A stretch of 64,000 nt of DNA from Larimichthys crocea (GCF_000972845.2 NC_040013.1:1170792-1234791); one strand, 5' to 3'; shown: positions 14,231-29,853, numbered from the stretch's first letter. The notes: generated from the sequence alone by a model not told the origin. Translations and numbers: made by a program.

Positions 14231-15600
14231 AGACATTTGTCCCCTGTGTGAGGCTCTCGTCATTTCGCAGCGTTGCCGTGGACGCGTTTTCCTCCGTCAG
14301 GTGCACGTTCTTCTTGAATGACGTGACCTCCGGAGACACGCGTGAGGAGCAGATCTCTGAAATTCTCTTTTCATTGTCTCTGCTCTCACATTCCTCCCTG
14401 CTGAGCTGCAGATCTCCTGAATACATCTCGTCTGAGGAAGTCTTTGTTTGAGACAAATATTGAATCCAGCAGCTCCTTCCTCCTCTCTCTGCTCGTCAAT
14501 GTCAGCAGCCACTTCTGTCTGCGGCCACAAGGGGTCGCTGTTACCACACGTAACATCTCTGCACACAGTCAGACTGTGAGACGTGACCTCAGGATCTCCT
14601 CCAGCTTGAAGCATCTTTGTTGCTCCTCTTCCTCTGCCACCTCCTCAGCAGGAGGCGTTTATCTGCACAGACTCACGGAGGGAAGGCGCGTGTCAGCACC
14701 ACAGGCTGTCCATGTAATTAATCACTTTGACGTCCTGTCGCTCCTCAGTGAATGATTAATTAATTAATGAGGGGACTTTTATTTTGAAGGAATGCTAGTT
14801 AGATAGCATTTTGCTAACAGTAGCTAAGTTAAGATGTGACTAAATATGCTAGTTAGATAGCATTTTGCTAACAGTAGCTAAGTTATGATGTGACTAAATA
14901 TGCTAGTTAGATAGCATTTTGCTAACATTAGCTAGGTAAATAATGCAGGTAACTTAAGATGTGTGTGTTTATGTTGTGTGTGTTTATGTTGTTTGTGTTT
15001 ATGTTGTGTGTGTTTATGTTGTGTGTTTATGTTGTGTGTTTATGTTGTGTGTGTTTATGTTGTGTGTGTTTATGTTGTGTGTGTTTATGATCCCTGCTGA
15101 GTCAGGTGACTGTAGCTCGTCTTACCCTGAATGTTTGCATAGATTTACTGAAGCTGTACCTGAGATTACATCCAATTAGATCATTGAATAACAACTGAGT
15201 ACACACGCGCAACGTGTTTCAGGGCTACATGTGTGCTTAAAGACGCCTACGCCTCCGAGGGAGAGAGAGAGGAGGAGAGAGGAGGAGAGAGGAGAGAGAG
15301 GGAGAGCATCAGTGTGTTGGCGCTCAAACGGGTTATTGCGCACAGAGCCAGCGAGGCTGAAGTACAGCAGAGACTCCAAGCGCGACTCCAAGTGTGAAGA
15401 CGAGATCAGGAGGAGAGAGGAGGAGAGAAGAGGAGGAGGGAGGTCTGGACCGCTGCAGAGAAACTTGATTTTCTCTTCTTTAATTGAAGATATGAAGTGA
15501 TGCTCGGGATGCAGATCGACTCCGGAGCTGCTGCTGCTGCGTTTTCTTCCCTTCCTCATGTGAGAGCAGTTTAGAGGATTACTCCTTCATCTCCGTGACG
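14231..15600. other. Spacer and presumed 5' region of the plus-strand LRRTM gene
   Basis: Holds three near-copies of a ~60-bp TAGC-rich segment (14800-14945), then an array of ~15-bp 'gtgtgtttatgtt' units (14960-15090). A purine-rich GAGAGA tract lies at 15258-15305 and a (GGA)-rich tract at 15408-15442. The last ~260 bp before 15601 probably includes the 5' UTR. No TATA box is obvious. Confidence 0.55.
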
Positions 15601-17346
<1,746 letters not shown>

Positions 17347-17776
17347 GGTGCAGACTCCACCTTAAAGACACTAAAGCGACAGTTGCTACGCGGAGGTAAA
17401 TGGGTCTTTCCGGGAGATTAAGGCGAGGTGATAGATTCAGCAGCTCTGAAGGAGACACTCGGGGGGCTTGGTACGATATAACGACGTGCACAGAAGATAT
17501 ATTCAGAGCTCATTATCACCTCGACTGACACGGGAACCAGCGGCGGGGTCAGCCGGGTCAGCTGAACGTAACGTGACCTCCGCGACGGTAGAAGTCAGCT
17601 CTGCAGAGAGGCCGACCTCATTCTTAGTCTAAACTATATCGCCATAGAACATACAGAGCCGACGGAGCCACTTTTTATCACTAGTTTTGATTTTTATTAA
17701 AATAGCTTGTGAAGCGTTTAGGATGTGTGTGTGCGTGTGTGTGTGTGTGTGTGTGAGTGTGTGTGTGTGTGTGAGT

Positions 17777-17842
<66 letters not shown>

Positions 17843-18049
17843 CTCCTGGTTTACTGACGTCTGGCTGCAGCGCTGCACCTTCTTCTCACAGATTCGTCCA
17901 ATTAAAATGTTTTTATTTGACTCGTTAGTGCAGCGAGCGGCTCGTCCTGAGATCTTCTGCATGAATTCATCCTCCCTAATTAACGATGCTTCTCTCTCTA
18001 ATTTAAAGGTTCAGTGCTAATTGACCCTCCCTGAAGCCCCGCCCCTTCA
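17347..18049. other. 3' flank of LRRTM gene with TG array
   Basis: Probable 3' UTR sequence followed by a ~115-bp (TG)n tract with GAG interruptions at 17723-17842. No further gene is evident. Confidence 0.6.
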
Positions 18050-18945
18050 TGCTCTGTGCTACGCTACGTGCTAATATGTTGAAAATATAAACATATAGCC
18101 ATATCTCAACTTAGCCAGATAGCTAAGTTATGTCACTCATTAAGTAGCATCTGACGGCTAATGTTAGCAAATTTTAGCCACTGAGCTACATCAATCAAAA
18201 TGTAGCAAATTAGCTAGCTTTTGTTAATATTAGCTAGTTCTGTAGCTACCTAACTAGCTAATCTACATTACTAATTAGTTAGCTACATCTGAAATATAAT
18301 GTTAGTAAGATGTTAACCAATGATGAGCTAGCTAACTTCTCTCAATCTGGTTACCTGGACAGCACACATGCTAGTTACGTAGCATTTTGCTAACATTAGC
18401 TAACCCACCATGCTAATTTCCATCAATCATAAGTTAGCTAGTTAGTTAGCATTTTGCTAATATTAGCTAACCCACCCTGCTAATTTCCATCAATCATAAG
18501 TAAGCTAGCATTTTGCTAACAAATTAGCTAACTAAAGATGTGACTATTTGCTCTGTAGCAAAACACCAGCTAACTAGCTAGCTGCATGTGATAGATAAGC
18601 ATCTAGTTTAGCTATAAACATATATGCTAGTTAGGTAGCATTTTGCTAACATTAGCTATGGTAGGCTAGGTAGTTACATGTGATAGATAATGTTAACACA
18701 ATGCTAGCTATTGAGCTAACTAATTTCCATCAATCATATGTTAGCTAGTTAGTTAGCATTTTGCTAACATTAGCACTGAAGCAAACACTAGCTAACTAGT
18801 CATTATCTTGCTAGCTACATCTGATTAGATAGCTAGCAAAATGCTAGCTAGTGAATGAGCTAATTCTAAAGCTAGTTAGCTAGCTAGTTGTGTCTGATAG
18901 ATAATGTTAGAAATATGCTAGTTAGCATTTTGCTACCACACAGAG
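18050..18945. repeat. TAGC-rich degenerate tandem region
   Basis: About 900 bp is dominated by 'gctagttag' and 'agcattttgctaacattagc' motifs repeated in both orientations without a strict period. It looks like a decayed relative of the TTAGC arrays at 12.9 and 38.6 kb. No open frame of note. Confidence 0.75.
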
Positions 18946-20539
18946 TCTGGAGAATCACTGCACAGCTACAGATACATTATTTATTATTTTCTTATGCATG
19001 AACCATTATGAAAAAATACACTATTAATTTAAATATACATCATTTAATTAAAACTTTTTTAACGTGGAGTTCATCAGGGCACAGAGCAGACGGGGGCGGC
19101 ACTCAGGAAGCGTTAATTGATTGTTAATTGACAGTTGATTGATGGATAATTGATTAATTAATCGTGGTCCGAGCCAAACAAACAAACAAACAAACAAACA
19201 AACAAACAAACAAACAAAATATATTTTAAAAGTTGAATCTCAGGACTGATTTTTTTTGATTCCACACTGTAAAAAATCTGTCAGGTCCGGCGACGGCCTC
19301 GATCTCGATGTGTCCAAAGTAACGCTGTTGATTTTCATAAAGACTTTTGTATCGATTATTATCACTGTTCTGATCATTCTGCATCGTTTGTGTAATGACA
19401 TGACACTATGGGTACTCGTGTGTTAATGACTGTACAATTAAAAGAAACACTGACCATCGATGAAAACTTGTGCGTGTGGTGAGAATATCGACGAGCGAGT
19501 CCGGCTTTGTGCTCCTGGTGTCGTTTCATTGGATTTGCTGCTGCAGAGCATCGCACGTCTTTTGTCCTCTCTGCAGGATCGACAGTATCACACCTCAGAC
19601 TCCTCGTCAGACTCTCGGATGTAACCGAGCTGGAGCAGAATTGATCCGATTTAATAGATTTGTCTGTCTGTGAGACAAAAAGAGTTTTAAACAGATGAAA
19701 AATCTCTTTTTATGCTGTGAAGAGATAAAAATGGAGAATATAAGCTGGAGACTGAGGGACAGAAGGTGTTACAGGTCAAAGCAGTTAAGCAGATATCGCC
19801 CTCCCTGCCTCATTTTATTATTTCATTTCCTCGCTGTGAGGAGAGAAGATTAACCTGCAGCATATGTGCACGTGTGAAGCCATGCAGGATTAGGCATGCT
19901 TAAAAAAAAAAGGTGTTTATTACCTGAAGACTGTGATGCATTGCTCACAGAGCTTCTCCACGTTATCAGTGTGTGCATATAAAGGTCAAAGGTTGTTCGG
20001 ATAAAGATTTACGACCTCCCGTAATTCGCTTTCCAAACATGACTCAGGCTTTCTTTAGCCTGCAGGCGAGCGCGGAGGCACGCTGCCAACAGAATTTATA
20101 TCCATATATTCAGTTTCCAGCGTGTTGCATATATGATGATGATGAATTTTCTTTCAAAGAGGGCCAGCAGGGGAAATCTGCGAGGCCGTATAGAAATGTA
20201 ATACGAACAGAAGAAATGATTTGTTATGTTAATTTTGTCAGATATTGTAATTAGTGTTTGATTTGTCATGTTGTGACTGATGAAGAGCATCGAGGGCGTC
20301 GTGGTTGGAAGTCTTTCCGTGGTCACGTTAGAGAAAGGGCTGCTGATTGCAGAGCTGTGGTTTTGGATCCTGCAGATCATTACTGGGGGATATTTGTTTG
20401 GATGAAAAATTGTGCGAGTGCACGGTATCGACTTTGTTCAACAATGCACAAATAGAAGCAGCAAAATCCGGAGAGAAGAAAAAACAAAAAAAGGCGCCTA
20501 TAGGAAATGAAAAATGTCTTTTTGAGTTAATCGAGGTGC
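18946..20539. other. Intergenic, no gene seen
   Basis: AT-rich sequence with an (AAAC)n run at 19181-19218. The open frames near 19973-20455 lack recognisable domains and I do not support them as genes. Confidence 0.5.
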
Positions 20540-21660
20540 AGAACCAGAAGTTTGGACACACCTTCTCATTCAGTGCTTCATGAGGTCTGAAGATGCATTT
20601 TGTCCAAAGCGAAACAGTCAAAGGTCCAATTGTAGAGAGGGACAGATTCATCATGTCCAGCTGTTGGTAGTGTTGTAGAGGAGGTCCTCTCTGAAGAGCT
20701 GGAGGTCTTCAGGAGGTCTGTGAAGGTAGAGAGGGACGCCCCTGATCTGTAGGAACTGGTAGGACGATTTTGGATTTAATGTGGCTGCTACAGGTAGACA
20801 GAGGAGCTCCATGAGCAGCAGGGGAACATGTTGAAGACGTTCTGGATCATCTGAAAGGGTTTCACTGTGCAGGCTGGGAGATGGACACAGCCTGTATCAG
20901 GAGCTGGGTAGCACGTTGAGTCAGGTCAGTCTGATCAGAGTCAGTTTTGGTGTTGACGTCATGGTGTATCACAGGTTCAGCTGGAGGTGGTGTTCCTTCA
21001 TCCGTGAGGATAAATGACAGATCGAGCTGAGGGTCATCTGCAGATCGGTGGTCTAAATCGTGAAGAGAAGGGGCCTTAGTATCGAGCCCTGGGCTGAGGG
21101 GACGCCAGGATACTTGAATGAAGCCCTGCAAGGTCGGAGTTGTTCCTGTACGCTTGTCGGTTGCTGTTCTTCACTCTGACTAATCCCAGAACATCTTCAT
21201 CGTGTTTGGTGACGTTCCCGTTACTTGAAGGTTTGTTTTGGGTCGAAAAACCAACGCTGGTCGCACTAAGTTCAACCCAGATGTTTAGTGCAGAATGCTG
21301 TGGTAGCCATGTTTGTTAAGTGAGCCAAAGCTCCTCCACACCTCCTCCTCCATGCTTCAGGGTGGGAACCACACATGTAGATACACTGATTTGGATGAAG
21401 GAGAGGAAGGCTGTGTCTTCTTCGTCTTCTTGTGGTTTGCTTGCAGAGGTTCAGACCATGAAGGTGTGAGTCTCCTGTCCTCTTTCTGTTGATTTGTGAA
21501 GCTGCTAACTGTGATGAACTTCTCCTTCATCGTCTTCTGAGAAGCTGTGTCCAAACTTTGGCCAGTCGGTGAATTCATGCCCGGAAACATCCAGAAACAG
21601 TCGGCGTGCTTCCTGTAAACAGTCTCTGTGAGCGGTAACTCGCTGGCAGACATGAAATGT
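20540..21660 (-). mobile_element. Tc1-like DNA transposon relic, minus strand
   Basis: One end carries the teleost Tc1-type terminal motif 'gtttggacacaccttctc' at 20550-20567. On the minus strand, 21335-21385 still encodes the transposase-like stretch around LKHGGGGV. The 'catggctaccacagcat' motif lies at about 21288-21310. The frame is fragmented, and an unrelated block (about 20700-21130) interrupts it. It is not functional. Confidence 0.65.
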
Positions 21661-22918
21661 TGATTTACATCTCGCTGTGCGTCGCTCTGCTCGTCTCTTT
21701 CAAAGGTTATGTCGGTGATTTAAAAAGTATTTCATCACTGCTGCTGGTTTGATTGTCAGTCCACCGCAAATACATATTTTCTTTTTATCTCAGCAGCCTG
21801 ATTTCATTCATGAGCCGAGTGATTTAAAGTTTAATAGTCGGACGTTTCTGCAACTACAAGTACTTTTTTTTTAGTCGTTAAATTACAGATTTAATTTAAA
21901 TTTGTCGTATGACATTTGATAAATGCAGACGCGGTGCTACTACACGGCGACGTTATTAAATTATGATTTAAAGGAGTTGATGAAGCGTTTGTGTTCGTGT
22001 CCCTCTGCATCTATTCATTAATTATTTTTTTATATGTTTACTGATCTTCTATATAATTTGATGTGTCGTCTGTCACACTGTGCTGTGCTGCGACACCGAA
22101 CTCCTCCAAGTGTTTTTGCAAACATGTCTAGTTTCTATGGAAACTGAAGTTAGCAGGTGAGCACATGGATGATGACAGGTTGGTCAAGGTCGACATCATC
22201 TTTTCCCTTTCAAGTAATTATGGTGCGTTCTTACTGTACCGCTCGTTAATGCAGCATTTTTAGCTGAATGCTGAATTCATGAATATTATCAGACATGTCT
22301 ACCTCAGCAGCCTTAAAGACTCATTTAGTGCAAATTCTATATAAAAATACAAAACAACAGACTCTATAATTAAATTAAATAATTATAGTTTGATTCTTTT
22401 TAATGTTGGAGTGTCAAAGTGGCCGTACAGTCGCAGGAACATCTGTATATATCCTGTCTCCATGTCATATTTCTTTGACTAAAAGTTTGTTTTTGCCGCT
22501 GACGGGTTCAGATTAATTATTCTAAGTGTGCGACAGCGTTACAGAAAGGATGCTACAGAGACAGACCACAGACTGCAGTGCTGTGTTCATGTAACATCAT
22601 TAAAAACTCACCAGTTGTGGACTGTACTAACTCTGTTTCTGTGTCAGACTGTTTGCTTATGATATGCATGCATGTATTTATGTGAAGCTAAGCTAACTGG
22701 CTGCTGTCTTTTCATGCAACTCTGCAGGAAAGTCAGTTATCGTACTGAATTATTATCCCGTCTGTTCGGGCTGGTTTTGTTTACTTCTTACTGTCATAAC
22801 ACTCAAACTCAGGATTATTGGACCGAACCAGAGTTGGAACAAACTAAAGTCTTAGTGAGTTTTTAATGATGTTGTCTGTTGGATCTTTGGAAACTCTGTG
22901 GCTGTGAAGTGAAGCCAC
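21661..22918. other. Intergenic, AT-rich, no gene seen
   Basis: No supported gene or repeat on either strand. Confidence 0.5.
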
Positions 22919-23225
22919 AAACTGCAGTTCCTCTAACGTCCACTTGAGGCTGGCTCCAGAAGTGAGTCAGTCTCCATAAGTCCCCATGTCCAAATGTCCA
23001 ACTTCACAGCAGAAATAAACATGTTTACAGCCTGGTACAAAAAACAGTTTTGGTCTCTGTAGCTAATTTCCCCGTTCATGACAACTGTACTGAGGGTGAA
23101 TTTATATACAACTCACCTGTTCACATTATATTAAGGCTTAAAGTTATGCAGGATTAAGAGCGTGGACGCTTTGACTGACAGGTGGGCGTGGTCACAGATA
23201 AAGGCGTCATTCAGCCCGCCTCACC
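22919..23225 (+). repeat. Dispersed repeat family A, full-length copy
   Basis: Colinear with the 8.5-kb and 11.7-kb copies. It ends with 'gtcattcagcccgcctcac', extending the family's right end beyond the other copies. Confidence 0.93.
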
Positions 23226-25089
23226 TTCTTTGCTTCTCTTACTAGACAAATTTCTCGTTGTCCTCGTCATTAGACACAAAGACATGACGTGAAAATAGAA
23301 TCCAGGTTGAGAAATAAAGCTCCCCTTTAAGTTCTATAAATAGTTACAGCTTGCTCTCAGCAGCCAACCATGTCTTCCTACCTTTAAGCCGGCCAGTCAA
23401 AATAATGAGTTCCAGGCCGTTAAATTCAAAATTAACGCGAGCTGAAAATAGAGTCAGTGAAGTATGAACGTCTTCAAAGACAGATGTCACAGTTTGGGGG
23501 TGAAGGAGTTCCTCCTGTGCTCCAAAAACAGGATTTCTTTGTCGCCGTGTCTTTTGTGTGCCGCATGTCACCTGTAAAATTCATTTGAATACTAATGCTC
23601 TGCAGCTTTTGTTGCACGTCCCAGCAGGCCCTCCAAGTCTGTCCATGTCAGAGGGACGGCGGTCAGCAAACTCAGAATTATGAAATATCTTCCAGGAAAA
23701 TGTATTCATCCATTCGGATTCATCTTTCCAACTCATTACTCTCCGGAAAGTTGAACATATACAGGATGTTTAATGAGAAAGAAACACTGCACTTCATCTT
23801 AAAGCAGCAGGAGGTCCAAACTTAAATATCAAACCTCTGCGGCGGTGTGTGTCGGCTTATCAGAGGTGATTTGTGTTCCTGTGATGAGGTTTTTCACAAT
23901 AAAATACCTAGAAAATGCATTTCTGTTTACCTGTTTATGTGTGTTACAGAAACATCTGGATGGTTTTCATTATTCTAAACATCTGACAACATTATGGGAA
24001 GAATTATACAGACGTAGACCTTTATATTAAAAGAGTAAGATCCTTTTTACTCAACCTAGAAGTCACAGTTCTATCGCTGTGTCCAAAACCACCGGACCCA
24101 CTGACAAAAACAGTAAACAGGTGATTTGTTTGAGGGTTTTCACAATAAAATACCTTCCATATGCATTTCTGAGCCCCTGTTTATGTGTATTACAGACTCT
24201 AATGGTTAAAATTTTATTTGTAGTTTGATTTTTTGGCATTTTTATTTAATTTGGGAGAGTCAAGTAGCCGTATTGTTGCAGAAACATCTTTATATTTAAC
24301 CTGGATTCTGTTTTTATGATCAGAAATGAGCGAGAGCTGCAGAACATCCACTAACAGTTTGTTTTTGTTACTCGAAGTGACTCCATTGACAAAAACACAC
24401 ACAAAAAAAGGCTATTTGTGTTCCTGTAACAAGGTTTTTCACAATAAAATACCTCCCTATCCCGGTAAAACCCCTCCAGCGGCGTTGTATGACATTATAG
24501 GAGCCAGAAGTGGAAGCGTTGCTCCAAACATACATCACATTTTACAGCTGATCCCAGAGCAGCTGAGGTTTACTCAGCATCAGCATGAACTCAGTTAACA
24601 GCTTGACCTTTGACAGAGCGTCTGCCTGATTTAATATCTATACATCCACAGAGGACGGTACACAGGCTGCGTGATGTAACAGTAATACAGTGCCTGCTTC
24701 TGAAGATGTTACCTCATTGTTCCTTTGATTTATTTCCCCTGATCCTCCGACAGCTCCGCGCGCACACCGAGGGAAATCAGCCAAAAGCCAACAACAATTA
24801 AATGTATAAGATTTATAAGCAGCGCCTCGTCATATTGTTGTAATAAAGCACGAGTGTGGTGCCTACGATAAAGACAGTGTGTCCACAGAGGAGAGTCATT
24901 CGAGCCTTTGTTTGGTAACTTCACACACCGACACACACACACCTTTCAAACACAGCTGACAGACTGACAGACCAGCTGACTCGACAGAACCAAAGAAAAA
25001 AACAACGACGAATAAAAAATGTGGAACAGAAACATTCCAGAAACTTTCCAGAAACTTTCCACCGTTATTTTATCAACCAGGTCACCAGC
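23226..25089. other. Intergenic with a locally repeated segment
   Basis: A short segment with 'tttttcacaataaaatacct' occurs three times (about 23888, 24136 and 24433), the first two followed by 'atgcatttctg' and 'ctgtttatgtgt', at spacings of about 250 and 300 bp. This suggests a diverged three-copy tandem duplication of ~250-300 bp. I see no gene. Confidence 0.6.
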
Positions 25090-25925
25090 AGCAGCTCATA
25101 TCACTGACTTAGCTTCCTCCGTCAGCGTCCTCTTCACTCTCTTCTCCTCTGCCATCATGTCCGTAGAAGCTGCTGAGCCCACTTTGTCCAGCTCCTGTTC
25201 TTGCACGACACTGGTGCATTGAAGGCTCCTGCTCTGAGTTCCCGTTAGCTCAGCGGCTACTTGATCAGTCACTCTTTCCTCTTCTTGGTTTCCTCTTGTT
25301 TAGTTTAGCCTCTGCCATTAGCCATGTCCATAGAAGCTGCCGAGCCTGGTTGCATTGCCAGCTCTTCCAGCTCCGGTTCTGGCATGACACTGGTGTATTA
25401 AAGGCTCCTGCTCTGAGCTCCCAGTCCAGAGAGTAACAGCTTAGTAGCATTAGCTAACAGCAGCTACAGTTTGCAGCAGTTTACATTACCATGCAGCGGC
25501 TCCTTGATCAGTCACTCCTTTCTCTTCTTAGCTTCCTCCGTCAGCGTCCTCTTCACTCTCTTCTCCTCTGCCATTACGTCCATAGAGGCTGCTGAGCCTT
25601 TGCTAACGGACAGTGTGCGACACGAGCTAACGTTAGCTTCAAAATAGAAAGTCAAAGCTAACCACCTGAAACATGTTGTCATATTGTGGTTTTGGCTGGC
25701 TAACGGTAACTAGCTTGTTAACATGCCCAGCTCCTGTTCTGGCATGACACCAGCTCTTGTAAACCTCCTCTTCTTCCTATTCTTCTTCTTCTTCTTCTTC
25801 TTCTTCTTCTTCTTCTTCTTCTTCTTCCAAACCTCCTGTGGTACAAACACCGACACTCCCCCGGTGCTCTGAGCTCACAGCCCGGCTAACAGACTGAGCT
25901 AACAGCAGCTACAATTGGCAGCCGT
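25090..25925 (-). repeat. Composite repeat (MAEE-type module), minus strand
   Basis: Reverse-complement copies of the modules at 188-1130: three successive 'cttcctccgtcagcgtcctc' or related blocks at about 25110, 25290 and 25530, 'gctcctgttctggcatgaca' near 25730, and a pure (CTT)n run at about 25783-25828. It ends with the 'ggtacaaacac' and 'gagctaacagcagcta' segments. The order is inverted relative to the left-edge copy. Confidence 0.8.
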
Positions 25926-26600
25926 TTACTTCACTGTCCGTCAGGAAACTCTGTAAATCAGAGTTACATAGTGCGAGAACAGACAGACACACGATTCACC
26001 TGATTACAAGGCATCGACATCTGTGAGCTGATGGTTGCTTCAGCGTTTCTTTAATGTTTTTACTGCGTTTTAACAGCAGGAGCACCAACAGTGCCGTTAT
26101 AAAAGGCTGTAAAATATTGCTCTTATTAAGTTTTTTATGCGTTGGGACTGGTTTTGACAGAAAGTCCCTGAGGCTCGATGCTGTGAGCTTCTCTGCTAGT
26201 GCATGAAAGATGGCGGCCTTAGTGCGGCGGTGACACGTTGCTCTGAAACATCCTGACAAAGATAAAAACCCGCCTTCATCACCGCAGAGACTCCACAGTG
26301 AACGCCGAGATGCTGGATCTGTGCTGGGATTTCCCCTGTTTGACTTCTTCTTCAGCGGTTGAGTTAATCTGCGGAGTCTTGTTGACCTCCACGGCAACAT
26401 CAGCCCGTCCTGGCAGAGCCGACGCTGCCGCATAAATAATAAAAGCACATTTTCAGCAGAGCTTGTTTGCTAATTAGAGCAAAGAACCATCAGCAGTGGA
26501 AGTACAGTATATCACATTTAACTGTCCTGTCGGTAAAATACAGCTTCATCATTTGACGTTTTTTTGGCTTTCGAACCTCCGTCCTTCATGCACTGTAAAA
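25926..26600. other. Intergenic, no gene seen
   Basis: A 150-codon minus-strand open frame at 25996-26448 has no recognisable domain and is not supported. Confidence 0.5.
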
Positions 26601-27590
26601 ACAGTGTACAGTAATATTTCAAAACCTTTATTTATGCAGCATTTTAAGGGATTATACAGAATGAAGCAGTACTTAGTGTAGTAGTAGTAGTACATTATTA
26701 TTTTAGTATATTAAGATATACAGTAAAACACATTTAACAGTCTTTTGCTGTCATTGTTTTTCATCATAAAACCTACAGATATTTAAAAATATGGAATAAA
26801 AACTGTTAATAATAATAATACAGTATAACTTTTCTAATATTACAGTAAAAGAATGTCAGTACTGTTGATTTAATGTTTAAGGTTGAAGTTTTATTCCATA
26901 TTTTAAAATGTCTGTAGATGTTATGGTGAAAAGCAGACAGACTATCACAGTAAGAGACTGTAAAATGTGGCATTTAATATTACGGTGTTTTACTGTATAA
27001 TGAAGAGTCTTTAATATAAAATACTACTTTACTGCCCTGGTGTATAAAAGGTTTGACCATTAAATATAACAATAAAAAAACAAACAAACTAGTTTTTAAC
27101 GGTAAAAAACTGTCAGCTGTGTTTGCCAGAATTCTACCGTAATAAACACTAATAACTTTTCTAATATTACGGTAAAGGATGTTAGTACTGTTGATTTAAT
27201 GTTTAGGTTGAAGTTTTATTCCATATTTTAAAATGTTTGTAGATTTTATGGTAAAAAACAGCCAAACAAAGAGAAATATGCCTTTAAATATTACAGTGAT
27301 TTACTGTATAATTAAGTGTCTCTAATATAAAATACTTTATTCTGTATAAATAATGGTTTTGAAATATTTTAGGATGTCTGTAGATTTTATGGTGAAACAC
27401 TGTAAATATTACGGTGGTTTACTGTGAAATAAACAGTTACTAATATCATTTTATTCTTTCTAAATATAAATAATATAAATAAATATATAATATAAATGTT
27501 GCAGTCTGACTCTGTCTCACTGCGCACAGGAAAACACTTCATGGCATATTTACTTTTTGCTGTGTGTGTTTTTACAGTGCGTCTCTCTTG
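26601..27590. repeat. AT-rich element with repeated TACGGTAA/TTACAGTAAA motifs
   Basis: About 1 kb contains repeated 'attttaaaatgtctgtagat', 'ttccatattttaaaatg', 'ctaatattacggtaaa' and 'tttactgtataat' motifs in both orientations. The segment around 26865-26930 recurs at about 27190-27250. Related sequence, partly inverted, is at 31795-32670. I infer a non-autonomous element with long inverted repeats, class unknown. Confidence 0.6.
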
Positions 27591-28487
27591 TTGACACTTC
27601 CTCTCAGCGGTCTCGTGATTGGACTCATGGTCCACGTTCAGATCCTCGCCTGCACGATGGTCACCTTGTTAATCACGTCTCCACACTTGATGCTGTTTTT
27701 ACATCCAGTCCAGCAGCTCAGGGAATGATTGCTCTGTGTCTCCTGATCCGGCCTGATCTATAACTCCTGACATTTATGAACGAGGGCCCGGCTCAAACCC
27801 CTTCGGGTCCTCGCAGGCTCCTGCAGATCATCATGAGAGCTGATTACTGCGGCTGGAAATAGGGAGCTAATTAATTAGCGGCTAGCTGATGAGAGTGCTG
27901 TGATTGCTCCTGGAATAAAAAGTGCTGGATGTGTTGAGTCATTTCATTCTGATACAGTTAGCATGAGCTCTGTCGTCTCCATGATTCGTGTAGTCGTGTG
28001 CGGTCAGTGTTGTCACAGCAGATTGCTTTGTCTGGTTGACGTCTTATTTATTTATTCCACGCGTGGAAAATGAGGCGAGCTGATGAAGTGACGAGCTGTT
28101 TGTGGGTTAACGTCCAAAAACGACCACGGAGATCCGACCCGGACGCTGGTTCTCTGTCTCTGCACGTGACTTCCAGAAAACTCTGAATCTGAATTTCAAA
28201 ACCTGCAGCCGGATAAATAAAACATGCTCACGTAATAAATTCATACATTAGGAGCTGCACTCATCTGAATATTTACAGCCGCATGGAGTCGAAGTTCTTA
28301 CAAACCGTTCAAGGGCGACGGTGGCAGAACTCAAGACAAAGACCAGCAGACTGTGAGTCCGAGTCTGAAGGTCTCAGCTGAGGACGGAGATCTGTAGAAG
28401 AGGCTCATTAATGTTAATACAGCTCATCATTTAAACCACATTTAATATTTTATTTATATTATTACAACGTTTTCTAACGTGCACTGA
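27591..28487. other. Intergenic, no gene seen
   Basis: No supported exon, RNA gene or repeat family member. Confidence 0.5.
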
Positions 28488-28893
28488 CTCCAGAAGTGAG
28501 TCAGTCTCCATAAGTCCCCATGTCCAAATGTCCAACTTCACAGCAGAAATAAACATGTTTACAGCCTGGTACAAAAAACAGTTTTGGTCTCTGTATCCTG
28601 AGGCGGCTGAATGACACCTGTAACCACACCCACCTGTCAGTCAAAGCGTCCACGCTCTTAACCCTGCATAACTTTAAGCCTTAATATAATGTGAACAGGT
28701 GAGTTGTATATAAATTCACCCTCAGTACAGTTGTCATGAACGGGGAAATTAGCTACAGAGACCAAAACTGTTTTTTGTACCAGGCTGTAAACATGTTTAT
28801 TTCTGCTGTGAAGTTGGACATTTGGACATGGGGACTTATGGAGACTGACTCACTTCTGGAGCCAGCCTCAAGTGGACGTTTGAGGAACTGCAC
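28488..28893. repeat. Inverted pair of family A repeats
   Basis: A truncated plus-strand copy (28488-28595) is followed immediately by a nearly complete minus-strand copy (28596-28893). The shared ~108-bp segment forms inverted arms separated by about 190 bp, so the transcript of either strand could fold into a long hairpin. Confidence 0.9.
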
Positions 28894-29058
28894 TTCCTGT
28901 GTCGGCTCCAGAGTCGACTTTAGTCGAGAGCGTCACCAGTTAAAAATACTTCTTCAAGCAGGAAACCCCGGTGTGATGAAATGAGATGCAAATCCCAGCA
29001 GAGCTGATGCACGGAGCTGACGGTGAGTGTTTCCTGCAGACGGTGTGTGTGTCGGATA

Positions 29059-29063
<5 letters not shown>

Positions 29064-29089
<26 letters not shown>

Positions 29090-29275
29090 CGCACACGCAC
29101 ACACACATGAATCAAAGTTGAAACAAAGCAGTGAACAGTAGCTCTGCAGACAGATCAGTCTATAATCTCATCAAACCCTCTCACTGAGTTTGTGCAGCGA
29201 CTCATTAAAACACTCATTAAACATCCTGATGAGGATTGACCCGTGGAACTACAGTAGCTTCTCACACCCACACAC

Positions 29276-29322
<47 letters not shown>

Positions 29323-29365
29323 CACACACACACACATACATACACACATACACACACACACACTG
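29064..29365. repeat. Two (CA)n microsatellites
   Basis: CA-rich runs lie at about 29064-29107 (with CG interruptions) and 29268-29363 (with CG and TA interruptions). Confidence 0.95.
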
Positions 29366-29509
29366 CAACACAACAAACCAGACCAGCTGCTCTGCTGTTT
29401 ATCCAACACACACAGATCAGTTTCATTTTATCTCGTGTGTCTGCAGCCGGCTCCAGAAATATTTAGACACCGACACAATGTTCATAGTTTAGTCTCTGCA
29501 CACCGCCAG

Positions 29510-29853
29510 CAAGAACCACAAGGAACCACGAGGAACCACCATGAACCACCATGAACCACCATGAACCACGAGGAACCACCATGAACCAGGAGGAACCACC
29601 ATGAACCAGGAGGAACCACCATGAACCACGAGAAACCACCATGAACCACGAGGAACCACCATGAACCACCATGAACCACAAGAAACCACCATGAACCACG
29701 AAGAACCACCATGAACCACCATGAACCACCATGAACCACGAGAAACCACCATGAACCACGAGGAATAACCATGAACCACCATGAACCACCATGAACCACG
29801 AGGAACCACCATGAACCACGAGGAACCACCATGAACCACGAGGCTTCTGCTTC
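29510..29853. repeat. 9/18-bp minisatellite (AACCACCATG type)
   Basis: About 340 bp of tandem 'aggaaccaccatgaacca' units with single-base variants (acgagg, aggagg, acgaga, acaaga). Because the 18-bp (or 9-bp) period is a multiple of three, open frames up to 182 codons run through it on the minus strand. These are a repeat artefact, not a gene. Confidence 0.92.
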
